A stretch of DNA of 64,000 nucleotides. Origin: Nematopogon swammerdamellus (lineage: Eukaryota > Arthropoda > Insecta > Lepidoptera > Adelidae). Shown here in pieces: positions 34,399 through 46,429 of the stretch. The number at the start of each line of letters is the position of its first letter. Within the stretch, counting starts at the first letter, position 1. Where the stretch lies: the NCBI GenBank assembly GCA_946902875.1, contig OX336343.1, positions 7,925,754 to 7,989,753 on the forward strand. The letters are read 5' to 3'. The position numbers and the translations under genes are program-made. The notes beneath the pieces are model-generated. The model did not search any database. It was not told the DNA's origin and saw only the letters and a list, made by a program, of their open reading frames with translations.

Positions 34399-36748
34399 CT
34401 AGTCGCGCAGTATGGAGTGCGGTTGCATACTGTTGACAGTGTACGTGATGAAGCTGAGATCCTGGAGCAGTCCGGTGAGGCGCTCATAGTGGCGCTCGCT
34501 GTACGGCAGCACGGCCTCCAGCAGCGCCGGCAGCCCCGCCACCCGCAGCTCCCCCGACACCAGCTCCCTCGACAGCACCTGCAGCACCACCTGCGCCGCG
34601 TGGCAGTTCCGCGTGTTGGTGTTCCACTCTGCCGCACACTTCAGCAACGCCTCCTTCTGAGTGTTGTTGATCTCCTTTAGGGTCTCGTGCAGCTTGCCGT
34701 CGTCCTCCTTGATTATCTCATTTATTATCCTCAGTACGTGCAGCGGTCGGTCAAGGCGCAGCGCTAACTTTAGAGCTTTCACTAGTTTCTTGTCGTGCAG
34801 CAGGTTCGATAGCTCCTGCTCCTGCAGCGCGCTCTCCACGCGCTCAGACGCGAGCCGCTCGCGCCGCTCGGCCGTTGCATCCCGCCACCGCACCAGCTTC
34901 GAGTCAGACCCGCCCGTCACGACAGTGGCCTCGTCGCGCGACACCGCCAGCGCCCACACCTTGCCGTCGTGTCCGTCCAGCGACATGATACACTCGGACG
35001 TCTTGATCGTCCACAGCTTGAGCAGCCCGTCTGCACCGCTCGACATTATTTGCGAGCCGCGCCCGAGAAACTCCACTTTCAACACGGAGCTCTCGTGACC
35101 CTCGAGCGTCTTCAGACAGCTGTGCTCGGCGATGGACCACAGTTTGATGCTGCAGTCTGCGGAGCAGGACAGCAACACCTGGTCGACGGGAGAGAACCGC
35201 ACGCACCACACGCCCCGTCGGTGGCCCCGCAGCACTCCCAAAAGAGCGAGCTCTGCCGACCACAGCTTCGCCGTTTTGTCCTGGGAACCGGTCGCGATCA
35301 TCTTGTCGTTGGGCGACACAACCACACAGTTTATGTCTGACTGGTGAGCGAGCTGCGTGTGTGTTGAGTTCAGTTTGTTTTCCTCGTTCAATTGCTTCGG
35401 TGTGCTCCACACCTTCAGGCAATTGTCCTGACCGACAGATGCGAAGAACGAGTTGGAGCTCTGAGCTGTGAACACGGAGCCCACTGAAGCCGTGTGCCGC
35501 GAGCCGGACGCCACACACTTTATCCCATTCTCCGCATTCTTCAGCCACAAGCGAACACTATTGTCCTTCCCGGAAGACACAAACATGTCCGGATGTGTCG
35601 GGAACCTCGCCAGTGCGAGAACAATGTCCGTGTGTCCCTTCACAATTTCACAGTTCATGGTGTCAAGGTTGTAGTGCTTGAGGTCGGTACTGTTGGTGGC
35701 GACGACGACGTGCGCATCCTCCGCGCCCACAAAGATCACATCGAGCACTTCGTCCGTAAAGCCGACCATTTGCTTGACTAGCCCGAACGTCTTGAGTTCG
35801 TGGATGATGATGTTGTGGTCGGCAGTGACGACGGCCAGGCACTTGCGCGCCTCATTGAAGAGCAGGCGCACGACAGCGAGTCCGCCCTCCTCCGCCGCCG
35901 GCGACACGAGACTATCGCTCTGCTCGAACACGAGCCGGCTAGCTGCTATGTTCCACACCTTCACCGCTCCCTTCTCCCCGCCGCACGCCACAAATATGCC
36001 TTCCATTTCCTCAGACTTCTTGAAGTTGGGCACACGGAACTTGTGCGGCAGCACGACGAGGCTCTCGATGCTCTCGTAAACAGGCAGCGTGCGCACGGCG
36101 CGACCCTCCTCTATGTCCCAAAGGATGAGCACTCGATCGCGACCCGAGCTGACCGCGTGCTGCCCGTCGGTGGCGAACTGCAGCGCCGTCACCTTGCTGA
36201 AGTGACCCGAGTACACCTGGTGCTCCTTGCCGGTTTTTGAGTTCCACGATCTAATCTTGGCGTCGTCTGCGGCGCCGAATACGATTTCTTTCGTCGGGTG
36301 AAACTCGAGAATTGAAAAAACGCCAGCAGCACCGCGCAGGCTTCCCGTGCACGTCTGGCGACTGATGTCCCAGAGTCGGACGATACCGTCGGAGCCTCCC
36401 GATGCAATGCATTCGTTGGCGAAGTCGAAAGCAAGGCGCGCCACCGGTCCCTTATGGCCCGACTTCCACATTTTAATGCGCGTGCCGTCTGATTTAGACC
36501 ATAGCTTCAGTAGGCCGCTACGGTGTGCGGTGAGGACATGGGTATCATCGTGGGAGAGACGGAACGTGTACACGAGGTCTTCCTCTGCATCGTCCGGGCT
36601 GCGGGTGAGGGCAGTAGTGATGCGACCGCTCGTCACATCTACACACTGAAGAGCATCTTCACACTGGCATAGCAGCTGTGTGCCGTCCGTCGTCCATGCC
36701 ACCTCCCCGCCAGTATAGAACGCTTGATGCACCGAGCTTAGCTCGTAT
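34399..36748 (-). CDS. TBL3: TBL3 exon 2 (terminal coding exon)
   Basis: Acceptor TGTTACAG before ATACGAGCTAAGC. It encodes YELSSVHQAFYTGGEVAW onward, the conserved start of the TBL3 propeller, and continues without interruption for about 780 codons. It ends at TAG (34399-34401) after HSILRD. A single exon carries nearly the whole protein. Confidence 0.96.
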
Positions 36749-36951
36749 CTGTAACAGCAAGATGGGGGGTACAGTTATATACAAAACAAAGGAAATACAA
36801 ATTCGGACCAAGCCAAAGCCAAAAGTATGAATTTTGTATACTATGTTTATATGAGTTATTTATGGCCGTTTGATTTGTTTATTACAAAGCCATTAACTCT
36901 TACGAACGACATAACCTCTTCAACTTACATTTCTTTATGTTGTAAAGCCAT
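34399..36951 (-). CDS. TBL3: TBL3/Utp13, WD40 protein of the small-subunit processome (gene span)
   Basis: Two coding exons, 36929-36951 and 34399-36748, separated by a 180-nt intron (36749-36928); total 790 residues, close to human TBL3 (808). TBL3/Utp13 is a nucleolar scaffold of the Utp-B subcomplex needed for 18S rRNA processing. Two WD40 propellers are visible as repeated GH--V--L-F and DGIVRLWD, SGRDRVLILWD, SGKDNSVRLWL, GSQDKTAKLW, SADCSIKLW and SGADGLLKLW strands. A C-terminal helical Utp13 domain follows (SNLLHDKKLVKALKLALRLD, RPLHVLRIINEI, then TQKEALLKCAAEWNTNTRNC). The very high match to metazoan orthologues, the intact frame and clean splice sites show a functional gene. It is transcribed towards the channel gene's promoter region. 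Antisense frames over this gene are shadows. Confidence 0.96.
36929..36951 (-). CDS. TBL3: TBL3 exon 1 (23-nt coding exon)
   Basis: ATG at 36951 followed by GCTTTACAACATAAAGAAAT and donor GTAAGT. It encodes MALQHKE plus two bases that combine with the first base of exon 2 to give Ile, then YELSS. It is short enough to escape open-frame searches. The fit of phase, strong donor and correct N-terminal length supports it. Confidence 0.88.
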
Positions 36952-38615
36952 CTTCACAGTTGTGAAAATTAAAATGAGAAATGACTTTTATCTGAAAAAT
37001 GCATTGCACTTAGATTAAAGAATATATGAAAATGAACTTTTTATAGAATTGAAATACAATATAAATCTTAATCAGTAATCAGAATCACACATGCAAGCAA
37101 GTCAGTCACTCACTATTTTGACATTGACATATGCCACTTTTTTTAGCCGGCTAGCCGCTCGGGTCGGCTCTACACGTCACGCCAAGATCCAAGACAAGTA
37201 GAATGTCCAAAACGTTTGCCAATGGCAATGGATTGGCCAACACGCTGGGGGTTTATTTTGTCAAAATGGTAGGAAATATGAATTTGAGCGTTGGGCAACA
37301 TATTCGCCAACGCGTAGTGGGCCCTGCGGCCTGCCTGCCAGACTTCGAGCATTTACAACTTTCAAAGCATTCGCACAAGCACCGTGGCCAACGTGTATAG
37401 GCGTATTAAGCGCTGGTTCTTTTGATTCTAGTACCCATGCACCGAGGGCTCGCCCGGCCGACGACGACGGCGAACCGAACACTGTGACGGCGAACGCCGC
37501 ATATGTGGGTCTTTCTCTCCGGATGGGCAGAATAAGCGAGTCCGGATCGAAAAGTCTTATAAAATGGATTCGTAATACTTTTATATTTTTTTATATTGTA
37601 GATATGATTAAAATACTGGGGGGGCTGTGTCCTTTTTTTAAATTAATTAATTAGAAAGGCGATAAAAAAAATTAAAACTGCTGAAATCTTGACTTCACTG
37701 GCGCGTCCGGTCCGGACTACACTTTGCGGTAGAAATTTTTTTTTCTTATCATCTATAAGGAATTACGCTACTTTGTATATGTTCTCTAAAACCTAGTTAG
37801 TTAAGCTTTAACTTATATTTTTACTAAGCATGAATACGCTTTAGAAGACGAAATACGAATTATTTTATCTGCGTCCGCTAGTTTCCTTTGATATCGGTGG
37901 CGCGCACGAATACGCTCATAGATCCTATACTATTGTAGCTGCGTGAATAGCTGTTAAAGCGAAAAAAAATATCAGTCGCGCCGCTTCCGTGGCGAGGACA
38001 ACACGTCTGTGCGTTCCTGTGCGGCCGTGTTATTAAGGTATGTAATCGTTTTCGGTGGCTTGGTAACCTATAAAATTGATTTCGCTGAACCAATTTTCTC
38101 GTTATTTATTTGACATATTAATATTATATTTTAATTAGAGATTGTCTCATTAGTACTAGATCTCCAACTTAGAGAGCAATGCTGTATATATAGGTTATAT
38201 TTGCAAATATTTTAGATTTTCCTAACTTTTTTGAGTTCAGTGTCAATGACTTCGGTGTTTTCGGTGGAAATAGGTGCACCGAAGTCAATTTCAAAACCAC
38301 CGAAAGCAAGAAAAATATTTTTGAATTAAATAGCATGCCTATTAAAACTTATAAACAGAATAACTTATGTATTTGAGCATTAGAAATGAAAAAAAAAACT
38401 TAATTTCACATAAAGTTAAAAACATTTAAGACTACAAACTCTACGTAGCAAAACCTAACTTACTGTATTCTATTGCGTCATTGAGAGTTTTCGTCGAATG
38501 AAGTAAAAAAAAAGAACAGTTTTTCTTTTAATCGAAGTTAGATTATGCCGTTTACACTGTATTAACTAAATAACTTTAGAGACTAGTATATATTTCTTAT
38601 TAAATATGTTTTGCG
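36952..38615. other. TBL3 upstream region and unassigned sequence
   Basis: 36952-37130 is AT-rich and probably contains the TBL3 5' UTR and promoter, with no clear TATA box. 37140-37530 is GC-rich with repeated TTGGCCAA/GTTGGC words (37222-37236, 37279-37312, 37382-37398), possibly a MITE, but I could not find terminal repeats. 37880-38040 is another GC patch. 38240-38310 has CCGAAGTCA/CGGTGGAAAT words that recur at 41830-41870 and 41985-42000. Confidence 0.35.
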
Positions 38616-38862
38616 TTACGGTAGATCAGACTTTAGGACGAACTTTAGCTTTCCGAAGGCAGCCCAACCATTTGAATGTGTCTCTCTACCTCCTTGAGTA
38701 GGCCTTGTCGACCTACCTAGCCGAAATATTTTTCCGAAATATACGTATTCCTCCACTTGTTTGATCACTTCACCGTCGATCAGAATATCCCCCTCACCCA
38801 TAACCTCCATCGTCATGACGTTGGTTTTATCCCTAACCTTACTTTTGAGTAAGGTTATGGAG
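38616..38862 (-). mobile_element. RTE-clade LINE fragment
   Basis: Minus frame reads ILIDGEVIKQVEEYVYFGKI then GGRETHSNGWAAFGKLKFVL, matching the segment LEVVQNYVYLGQ... RIQLGWAAFGKLRHIF of the RTE at 60306-61151. Both ends are truncated. Confidence 0.8.
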
Positions 38863-40190
38863 CGTATTGCCAACTCAGCGCTCTGACGTATCTAGAAGAC
38901 TGTAAACTTCTCGATGACAAGCAATACGGCTTCCGCAAGCAAAGGTCGACTGGAGATCTTCTTGCGTACGTCACGCATTTGTAGGCTGAAAGGCTCGATG
39001 GTTTTGGGGAATCACTGGCGGTCGCCCTGGACATATCCAAAGCATTCGATCGCGTCTGGCAACGGGGACTGTTAAGAAAGCTTACGGTGTCCCTACAAAA
39101 CTGTGCACTTCGATCTCCAGCTTTTTGAGTGGTCGGTCGATCTTTGTCACCCTAGATGGTGCCTGCTCGGCCGACTACTCAATCAATGCTGGTGTTCCAT
39201 AAGGATCCGTGATGTCGCCTACGCTGTTTCTATTATTCATCAACGACATGCTCTCGCTCAGCGAAATACATTGTTACATGGACGACAGCACGGTGCATCA
39301 AGGGTTCATCAAGGACTGGAAGGGTAGAGAAGCCTCAGCAGCAAACGCGAGACGCGAAACTGTTGCTCGGGTTGACCAGGTTCTCGAAAAGTATCCTCTT
39401 GGGGGAAGAACTTGTCAACTTCAACGTAGCCAAGACGCAAGCTTGTGCCTTCTCTACTAAGGCTAATCCGTTTCCTCTCCAAGCCACTTTCCAGAGCAGC
39501 CAAGTCCCCAAAGATGGTAGTCTGGGCGTCCTGGGTATGGAAGTGTCCAGGGACGTTGGGTTTCGATCGTTCATAGAGTCCAAGGCGAAACTAGCGTCTC
39601 GAAAATTAGGGATCCTTTACCGATGTCGGCGATTTTTCACGCCGGTCCAACTGATTACACTGTATAAAGCACAAGTAAGACCGGTGATGGAATATTGCAG
39701 TCGTCTTTGGGAATTGGAGGGTTCCCCTGAGTACCTTCTTTCAGCCTTGGATTCAATTCAGCGACGAGCCATTCGCCTCATTGGTGACTCTGTACTCACA
39801 AAGGACCTTCAGCCTTTAAAGCACAGACGTATCGTGGGGTCATTGAGCCTGTTTTACCGGTACTACTATGGCCCGCTGCTCTGATGAACTTGCTTCCCTT
39901 ATCCTTCCTCCTACTGTTCGCCTTCGCCAAACCCGCCATACTCTCGCGGAACACCCCTTTGTAGTCGACAGAAGAGTTCTTCGAACTGCACGATTCTCTA
40001 AATCGTTCTTGTGCCGCACTGCAAATGTGTGGAACGGACTCCCAGGGAATATCTTTCCCCACTCCTACAATACACGGATCTTCAAATCGCGGGTTAATAG
40101 ACTTTCCCCGGCGACATTAGTCCACCTCCAAGCCGGACTGGCACCTCCTCGGCGGTGAAATTGGTTGCGCCTGAAGCTTGGACCTCGGGC
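38845..40190 (+). mobile_element. Jockey-like LINE reverse transcriptase, decayed
   Basis: Reverse-transcriptase motifs in order: KVMERIANSAL, QYGFRKQRSTGDLL, VALDISKAFDRVWQRGLL (motif A Asp present), MSPTLFLLFINDML, CYMDDST (the YxDD site), FNVAKTQACAFSTK, LGVLGMEVSRDVGFRSFIES, TLYKAQVRPVMEYCSRLW, then [20 protein letters not shown] and a stop after APPRR. Frames change near 38880, 39100, 39200, 39360 and 39885, and there is an in-frame TAG after AYVTHL. It is inactive. It overlaps the RTE fragment boundary on its left. Confidence 0.9.
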
Positions 40191-40199
40191 AGAGCCACC

Positions 40200-40470
40200 C
40201 AGTTCGGAAGTAATAAAAAGAATCCAGGTTCATCCTCAGACCGACGTTCAGCGAGACCTCGTAAAGGTCGCTGAGCGTCTCTTGAAGCTGAACCCGGGTA
40301 TGGGCGAGGAGGACAATGTTATCCGCGAAACGGAGATGACTGGGAAACTCCCCATTGACATTTATTCCAATGTTCTCCCACTCAAGCGTCTTGAACGCGT
40401 CTTCAAGTGCTTTTGTAAGGAGCTTGGGTGAGATCACGGCCCCTTGCCTGACTCCCTTACCAAGAAACAT
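40200..40470 (-). mobile_element. RTE-clade LINE reverse-transcriptase fragment
   Basis: Minus frame reads GVRQGAVISPKLLTKALEDA, FKTLEWENIGINVNGEFPSH, LRFADNIVLLAHT, which is the RT region around the FADD site (here FADN, catalytic Asp lost). It sits between two jockey fragments. Confidence 0.85.
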
Positions 40471-40474
40471 TTTT

Positions 40475-41460
40475 TTAAATAAAAAGCGCGACATACGACG
40501 CCGAGCCACCAATAAGGTGCCTAATGACGCCCATGTAAATTCGGTCGTACGCTGGGCTTTCGAATGCCATGCCGGCCTGACAGGTGCTATTCACGCCTCT
40601 CTTGAAGGACCCGAGACGATACTTGGGGGGAAATACGTGGGCAGGGAGAGCGTTCCAGAGTTTACCAGTTCTGTGGAGGAAATACCTGCAGAACCGATTG
40701 GTACGCACCCGTTTAAGTCCAGCGTATAGGGATGCAATCCCTGTCCAGTGAGCGTTGTGCGGAGGTGGAAAGGGGACGGAAGGATCACGTTAAACAGCTC
40801 CTCCGAGCATTTACCATGGATTGAATAAGCGATAGAGCACACTTAGGTCGCCAACATTCCTACGGAGTTGCAGTGGTTCTAGATCGCGGGACACGTTGGG
40901 GTCATCCACTAGTCGCAGGGCTCGACTCTGGATCGAATCCAAAGGCGTAAGCTGGTATTTAGCTGAGCCAACCCACAAGTGCGAGCAGTACCCCAAGCAG
41001 GACCTAATCTGTGCTATACAAAAGCAGCCTTTGGCCCGGCGTGAAGTACCGTCGCACCTTATTGAGTACGCCCAACTTTTTAGAAACTAGGTTGGCCTTG
41101 CCCTAACTAGATTATGGCGCCGAAAGTTTAGGTCGTGCGACAGTTCGACTCCGAGGACCCCGAGGTGATCGCTTAATTTTATCGACGGGACCTGGAAGGA
41201 AGGAGCGGGTATGAACGCCGTTCTTTTCGCACTGAACGCACAGACTTGTGTATTGGAAGCGTTAAACTCGACCAAATTAGTACGGCCCCATTCGGAAATA
41301 GACCGAAGCGTTTGTTCTTCGCCTCTTCTCATCCACAACGTCCCGTCTGGCTGAAGGGTGACTGGTGTAGGATCCGTGTACCTACTTTTGTCCGCATAAC
41401 AATGTATGTTGCCGAGTAGCAGAATATCATTGGATGGGGCGGGTATTTTCATGGAGCCTC
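40475..41460 (-). mobile_element. Jockey-like LINE reverse transcriptase, second decayed copy
   Basis: On the minus strand from 41450: GNIHCYADKSRY (YADD site altered to YADK), EWGRTNLVEFNASNTQVCAF, LGVLGVELSHDLNFR, then MGYCSHLWVGSAKYQLTPLD, SIHGKCSEELFNVILPSPF, LWNALPAHVFPPKYRLGSFK and AYDRIYMGVIRHLIGG. Several frame changes. It is oriented opposite to the copy at 38845-40190 and belongs to the subfamily of the tails at 12419 and 28960. Confidence 0.85.
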
Positions 41461-42275
41461 ACAGTCACCGCAGTTTACCGATACAAGTTTTGGAGTATCT
41501 CGACGTATCGGTGGTCGATTTATTATTATAGTATTACGTGTGATTATCCTTTTCAGCTTTGCCGTGATAGCGGATTCAAAAGAGGAACGCTTAGCTAAAA
41601 AAAGAGTGGCTGAAAGACTTAGAAAAGCTAGAAATAAAAGCGACCCCATACTTTATGCACTTAAAGAGACCGGAAAGAGACCGGCAATATCACAAAAAAA
41701 ATGTTTACAATATAAATCTACTCAATACCTACTCATATCGAAATTGCACACAATTGTAGTCGGTATTGTTTGTTCTTTTGCACAGTTGCATAGTGTATAA
41801 AGTGTTAAGTTATAAAGTAATTACACGATTTAATTTCGGTGACTAAAATATTGATTTCGGTGGACATCATATTTTAAATTCAATAACTTCATAACCGTTC
41901 AATCAATTTCGTTCCCTCCACTACCATTTGATTCTAAATTATGTTATGCCTGTGAGAATGTCTAAATTCAAAGAAAAAAAAAGTGCCACCGAAGTCATCG
42001 AAATATTGCGACGGCGGAGAAAGACCCATATTTACTTGCACAAAGAAACCTGGCATTGGCAGATTGAACCTAAAAGTCAAACAATTTGCCAAATGCCATG
42101 CCATGACATGAATGCATCATCAAAGAAAAAAAAAAGATTTCACAAACAAACAAAACATAACCTAAAAGTGTGTATTCTGTAATATTTACAACAGGAAACC
42201 AATTCTCTTCTCTTTGCAGGAAACGTTTTGAGTTGAACGAACACGCACTGAAGATTTAACAAAATATAGATCGAC
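41461..42275. other. TMEM186 upstream region with unassigned charged open frames
   Basis: A plus frame at 41540-41800 contains SKEERLAKKRVAERLRKARN, KSDPILYALKETGK, a basic helical stretch like that in uncharacterised transposon-linked proteins. A second basic frame lies at 41928-42182. Neither has a convincing start, domain or splice context. The TMEM186 5' UTR presumably lies in 42180-42275. Confidence 0.3.
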
Positions 42276-42588
42276 ATGATTTTAAGGTGCACGACAATAA
42301 GGAGTAGATGTTTGGTTCCGCGCCTGCTGTCTTTTCCGAAGCGAAATGTAGAAACGTCCACCACTGGTGGAGCCGCCGTCTCCAGTCCCGACGGCAACAT
42401 TCCGGCTGCACCGACCGACTCCGACTTTCAGACTGTATTCCGAATGCCGCACATTCATTACATAGCGCTGTTCAACCGGCTGAAGTTGTACACGGCGGCA
42501 GGGACGCTGGCGCTCCTGCCGAGCTGTGGTCTCCTCGGAACCGTTAACGTTATACCGATGGAGCTCACTTTAATTGCTGGTTACATAG
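42276..42588 (+). CDS. TMEM186: TMEM186 exon 1
   Basis: ATG at 42276. The donor is GGTTACATAG before GTACCT, phase 1. It carries the targeting peptide, the first membrane segment and half of the second. Confidence 0.88.
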
Positions 42589-43402
42589 GTACCTATTTCT
42601 TACATTTTGCTTCTAAGTTACTTAGCTTTGGAAGACCTGCTGTCATCTTTTTAAATTTGATAGAGCCAGGATTTCACTAGTGCATTCCTTACACTACTCT
42701 TCGAAGCGCCAAGCTCATATATGGAGATCTTCGAAAGCGTCACTGGAGACATCCTACAGAATATGGATAGGTAGAGAGGACTTGTGGTTCTCCGCGTCCT
42801 AGTCGCTGCAGACTAGCTGACGAGGCCATGCCGCAAGCCGAAACGTAACACATGCTGGAGAACTACACAGAGTGGCCACTCGCTAGTCCCAACCTCGATT
42901 GACACCCTACTCTACTGCCAATGAGCCCGGACGTGTTTGGTGAACTCACGTCAAGCTGAGCTCAACAACACCTTCGCACAAGGGGGTTGGTCACTGGAAA
43001 TAAAGCTTTTATCTGAACAACTTTGGTTGAACTAATTTGAATGTTATTGTACTGACTTGTTTGTGAAATATCTATGTTGCATTAGGCTAAATGGTTTCAG
43101 GTGTGTCGAGTACAATATTATTATCGGCGGTTAGCTACTTCACTAAGAACATAATTGGATTTCTATACATCAGCAAGGACAATGAACACATCAAGATATC
43201 AATAGTGGACTATTGGGGTCTGCGGCGGAACAGAGTGGTGCCGGTTTCGGACTGGGTGCCCCTGAATGATCTCCCACACAGCAACATGAATGCTTTCTAC
43301 CTGTCTCCGCGACTCGAATCTAATCCCACCTTGTCCATGAAGCTCATAGTGAAGTTGGGAATAGTTTTAGATAAGCGTAAAGTAGGAATGTTCTTAGAGT
43401 AA
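42276..43402 (+). CDS. TMEM186: TMEM186, mitochondrial inner-membrane protein linked to complex I assembly (gene span)
   Basis: Two exons, 42276-42588 and 43101-43402, joined in phase 1 to give 204 residues (human TMEM186: 213). The N terminus is rich in Arg/Ser/Thr (MILRCTTIRSRCLVPRLLSF), as expected of a mitochondrial targeting sequence. Family landmarks are LFNRLKLYTAAGTLALLPSC (first membrane segment), LTLIAGYIGVSSTILLSAVS (second membrane segment across the splice junction), YFTKNIIGFLYISKD, the WGLRRNRVVPVSDWVPLNDL motif and a C-terminal GIVLDKRKV. In mammals TMEM186 associates with the mitochondrial complex I assembly (MCIA) machinery; a conserved role here is inferred. The gene converges with Mkk4. 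Confidence 0.9.
42589..43100. other. TMEM186 intron
   Basis: 512 nt, GT-AG. It contains unassigned GC-balanced sequence at 42700-42980, possibly an old retroelement. No coding frame is recognised. Confidence 0.6.
43101..43402 (+). CDS. TMEM186: TMEM186 exon 2 (terminal)
   Basis: Acceptor TGGTTTCAG before GTGTGTCGAG. The first codon joins G+GT (Gly). It encodes the rest of membrane segment 2 and the soluble C-terminal half, ending KVGMFLE and TAA (43400-43402). Confidence 0.9.
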
Positions 43403-46400
43403 AATATTATGTTTGTGAAATGAAAGTTAAGATTTTAAATTATATTAAAAACAGTTTAGAATATTGTACTATATACTTTTTTCCTTGCACTGTTACAAGC
43501 TTCGATCCGGCAGTTATAAAAACTGTCTATGTGACTCACGGGAGTGCCCAAGATCTTTCAAGAGGTTTCAGATTTGATCAAAGGAAATTCCAATTATTCC
43601 TTACGTAATATTACATAGCATAGCACATTAGATGCAACAACCACACTAGATGTGTGCGTCCAGTGCGTAGACTTGGACTATGGCGATGGTGTAGTTAGAG
43701 GGCAGCTATCTTTTCAACATCCCTGTTCAGTGAGCAGACCTAGGTCCCCACGGCCATATTGATCTAAACTTTGGTCGCCCGTTAGGGTTACCAGCACCGA
43801 TATCAAAGTGCGACCAGTGGTCTTGGGTACTACCGCACCCTTGGGGATTAATTAGCCCATATGAACAGGCAAACATTAATAAAGAAAACGATTTGTAGCA
43901 TTTTAAGATTTATTCATTGGATATATTAGGTTGAGAACCAAACCTTACGATAAGTGAAAATTTGATTAAATACAGTGAAGATGAAATCATAATCAAACCG
44001 TGCTACTGCTAGTAGAGTGTATATGAAAATACTTGTAGTTATAAATTAATTCAAATATAACAATATTGCCATCATAGAAAACCGGTACATGTATACTGAC
44101 ATTATATACAAATCTACAACATCGCCTACGAATCTCGGGCAAACTCCTATGTTGGGCGAAGCATAAATAAAATAAAACTTCTGAAAATATAAATGTTTCT
44201 TACTTTCTAATACACTGCATAATACAAAAAGATAAAACCAATGAGATTTTTAATAGAACAGAACCGGACCGACACAAACATACATAGCTGTTAGTGTGGC
44301 AAGTTCACATCACAAAGTCACAGTTTACGACAACGGCAAGATTTCAGTAGACTTGTGAATTGAGTAACAATCTGGTAACCCAACGTGATCCAGAAGTACA
44401 CATGTAAAAGATCTGACAATGCTTCAAATATCACAGTATTTACAACGCTCTTACTGTATAAGCGGAGCTAAACTTTCTGAGCGTGGCTTCCGCGAGTATG
44501 GCTGCCAAACCGCACCCACTACGCACGCGCGCTCATCCGCGCATCACTTTCAACGTACTACCCATTCCCATCCCCGTCATAGAGTATTTCACTTACTGGC
44601 AGAAGAGATTTTCCTAACCAGTTCAAAGTCTGCAACCGCCTTTGTTGTCTTAGAGCACAGGCTGACTGGAATAGCTGGAGACCAAGGGGTTTGCACGAAG
44701 GTCCCCAACCAAGAAGGACTAGTTTGTAGCCTTAGAGCCGATCCCTATAAAAAAAACAACCCAGTTTTCAAACGTTCAAAGCTCAATCTCTACCTACATA
44801 TTAAGCTGTGTATACTATACGCTAATAACTCAAGACCAGCTCAGCCGAATTGCATACTATTTTCACCTGTTTTTATACAATCTGATTTCTCTGTAAGAAT
44901 CATCATTCCATAATAATTGTCACTCTATAAGCCAGCAGGCAAATTCTCTATGCTCCTGCATTTATGTGCACTTTCATTAAAATTGTACTAAATTGTATTT
45001 GTGTTTTGTAAATCTACATAATTTGGATAAAATGAGATGGATGCTGTTCATACTGATACAACTTAAACTATCTCACATAATGACTTATAATTAAATTAAA
45101 TGTAAATATAGTGGAGTACAAACTAAATTGAGCAGCAATGAACTATAAATAAATGATGCCACCCTGACATGGTTGGCTACTGTAATAGGTCCCACTACAT
45201 ATTCTGTACAGTGTACACAGTACCTCATCCTGCTGCACCTTGTGGTAACACCTACTCGTATTTGCCGTGCGGGCACTATTAGTTTTATTGCTGTTCCATT
45301 TGGTTTCTACTCGCTGTGATGCAACAATGTGGAATCGCTCATTGCTCCTCGGTAAGATGCGCAACACGAGGCAGTTAGCGGATCTCTCGATCTTGTCACG
45401 TGTTAACTTTAACATTAATTCAACAAATTACAATTTATCACCTAACAAATAGAAATTAGACTATTAATACCTATTATTTAAACCGCTATCACAATAAGTC
45501 GATTTTGGAGGCAAAGGATTAAATGTAAAAAAATAATACAAATAAATAATTTAAAAATATACAACACTACCAGTCGACAGTGCTAAAAATCCATGTATAA
45601 TATAATCAAAATAAAGCAGGTTCAACAAAATCCACAATATACATTAATTTGTAGAAAATAAATATATAAAAATAGTAATCCATATTCCCCACAATCGACT
45701 TGTCAAATAATGAAACAAATTGACTTCCTACTACTCATCTCTGCGACTGTATATTATGAAAGCTGTTCCCTCCGACAATCCCTCCGACCGAGTATGTCCC
45801 ACGTGGAGGATTATTGAGTTCATACTTACATAACTGACTAAATTAACTCATTATGCCAACCCTACATCTTGAATATATTATGAGAATTATTGCTGTGGAC
45901 GAGTGTGGAAATAACAAGAATGAATCTTACGCGTATAAAATAAAAACCTACTTTAGCCAACAGGCAAGCCTAGCCATCGAAAGGGAAACGCCGCTAGCAT
46001 TCTAGGAACATTATTTTAATTTAATTTTAAATGTTTTGTAAGCCGGTATACTTACATACAATTATTTACAATATAAATTAGAAGAACATTGCAGAACATT
46101 GTAATAAGTTTTTTAAAATGTTTGTGTTCTAAATAAAACTCTTAGCGTAGTTATCCAAGACTGTTGCCAATGCATTATCTAAATATACCCCAACCACTAG
46201 AACAAGACATTTCGAAATTACCCTTTTTTGCGGTAGTTACACACGGTTCAATATTTGATTCTATTACATAAAGAGATGCATTTACTCTAGTGGCTGGCTG
46301 ATATTATTAACTAAAGACTTTTTTATTATTGTATAAATACAAATTGCACATAATTTATGACCCATTTTATAATATTAATAAAGAAATGACAATTTTTTTT

Positions 46401-46429
46401 TTTCACTTTTCGACCGTTGCTTGGGAGGG
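43403..46429. other. AT-rich intergenic region between convergent TMEM186 and Mkk4
   Basis: Should hold the 3' UTR of TMEM186 and possibly a long 3' UTR of Mkk4. 43640-43860 is a GC-balanced patch that looks like a retroelement tail (ATTAATAAAG at its end). A plus frame at 44419-44913 (164 codons) lacks any recognised domain. No repeat field is seen from 44900 to 46400, unusual for this window. Confidence 0.4.

Noticed and set aside
34904..36434. Long open frames antisense to, or out of frame with, TBL3 (e.g. 214, 146, 145 and 133 codons)
   Set aside because: They overlap an intact, conserved WD40 gene and show Arg/His/Ser-rich compositions typical of shadow frames in GC-rich coding DNA.
37140..37530. 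MITE with TTGGCCAA words
   Set aside because: Repeated words are present but no terminal inverted repeats or target duplication could be located.
44419..44913. 164-codon plus-strand frame
   Set aside because: No recognisable domain, odd composition, and it lies in the expected 3' flank of two convergent genes. Kept only as unassigned sequence.
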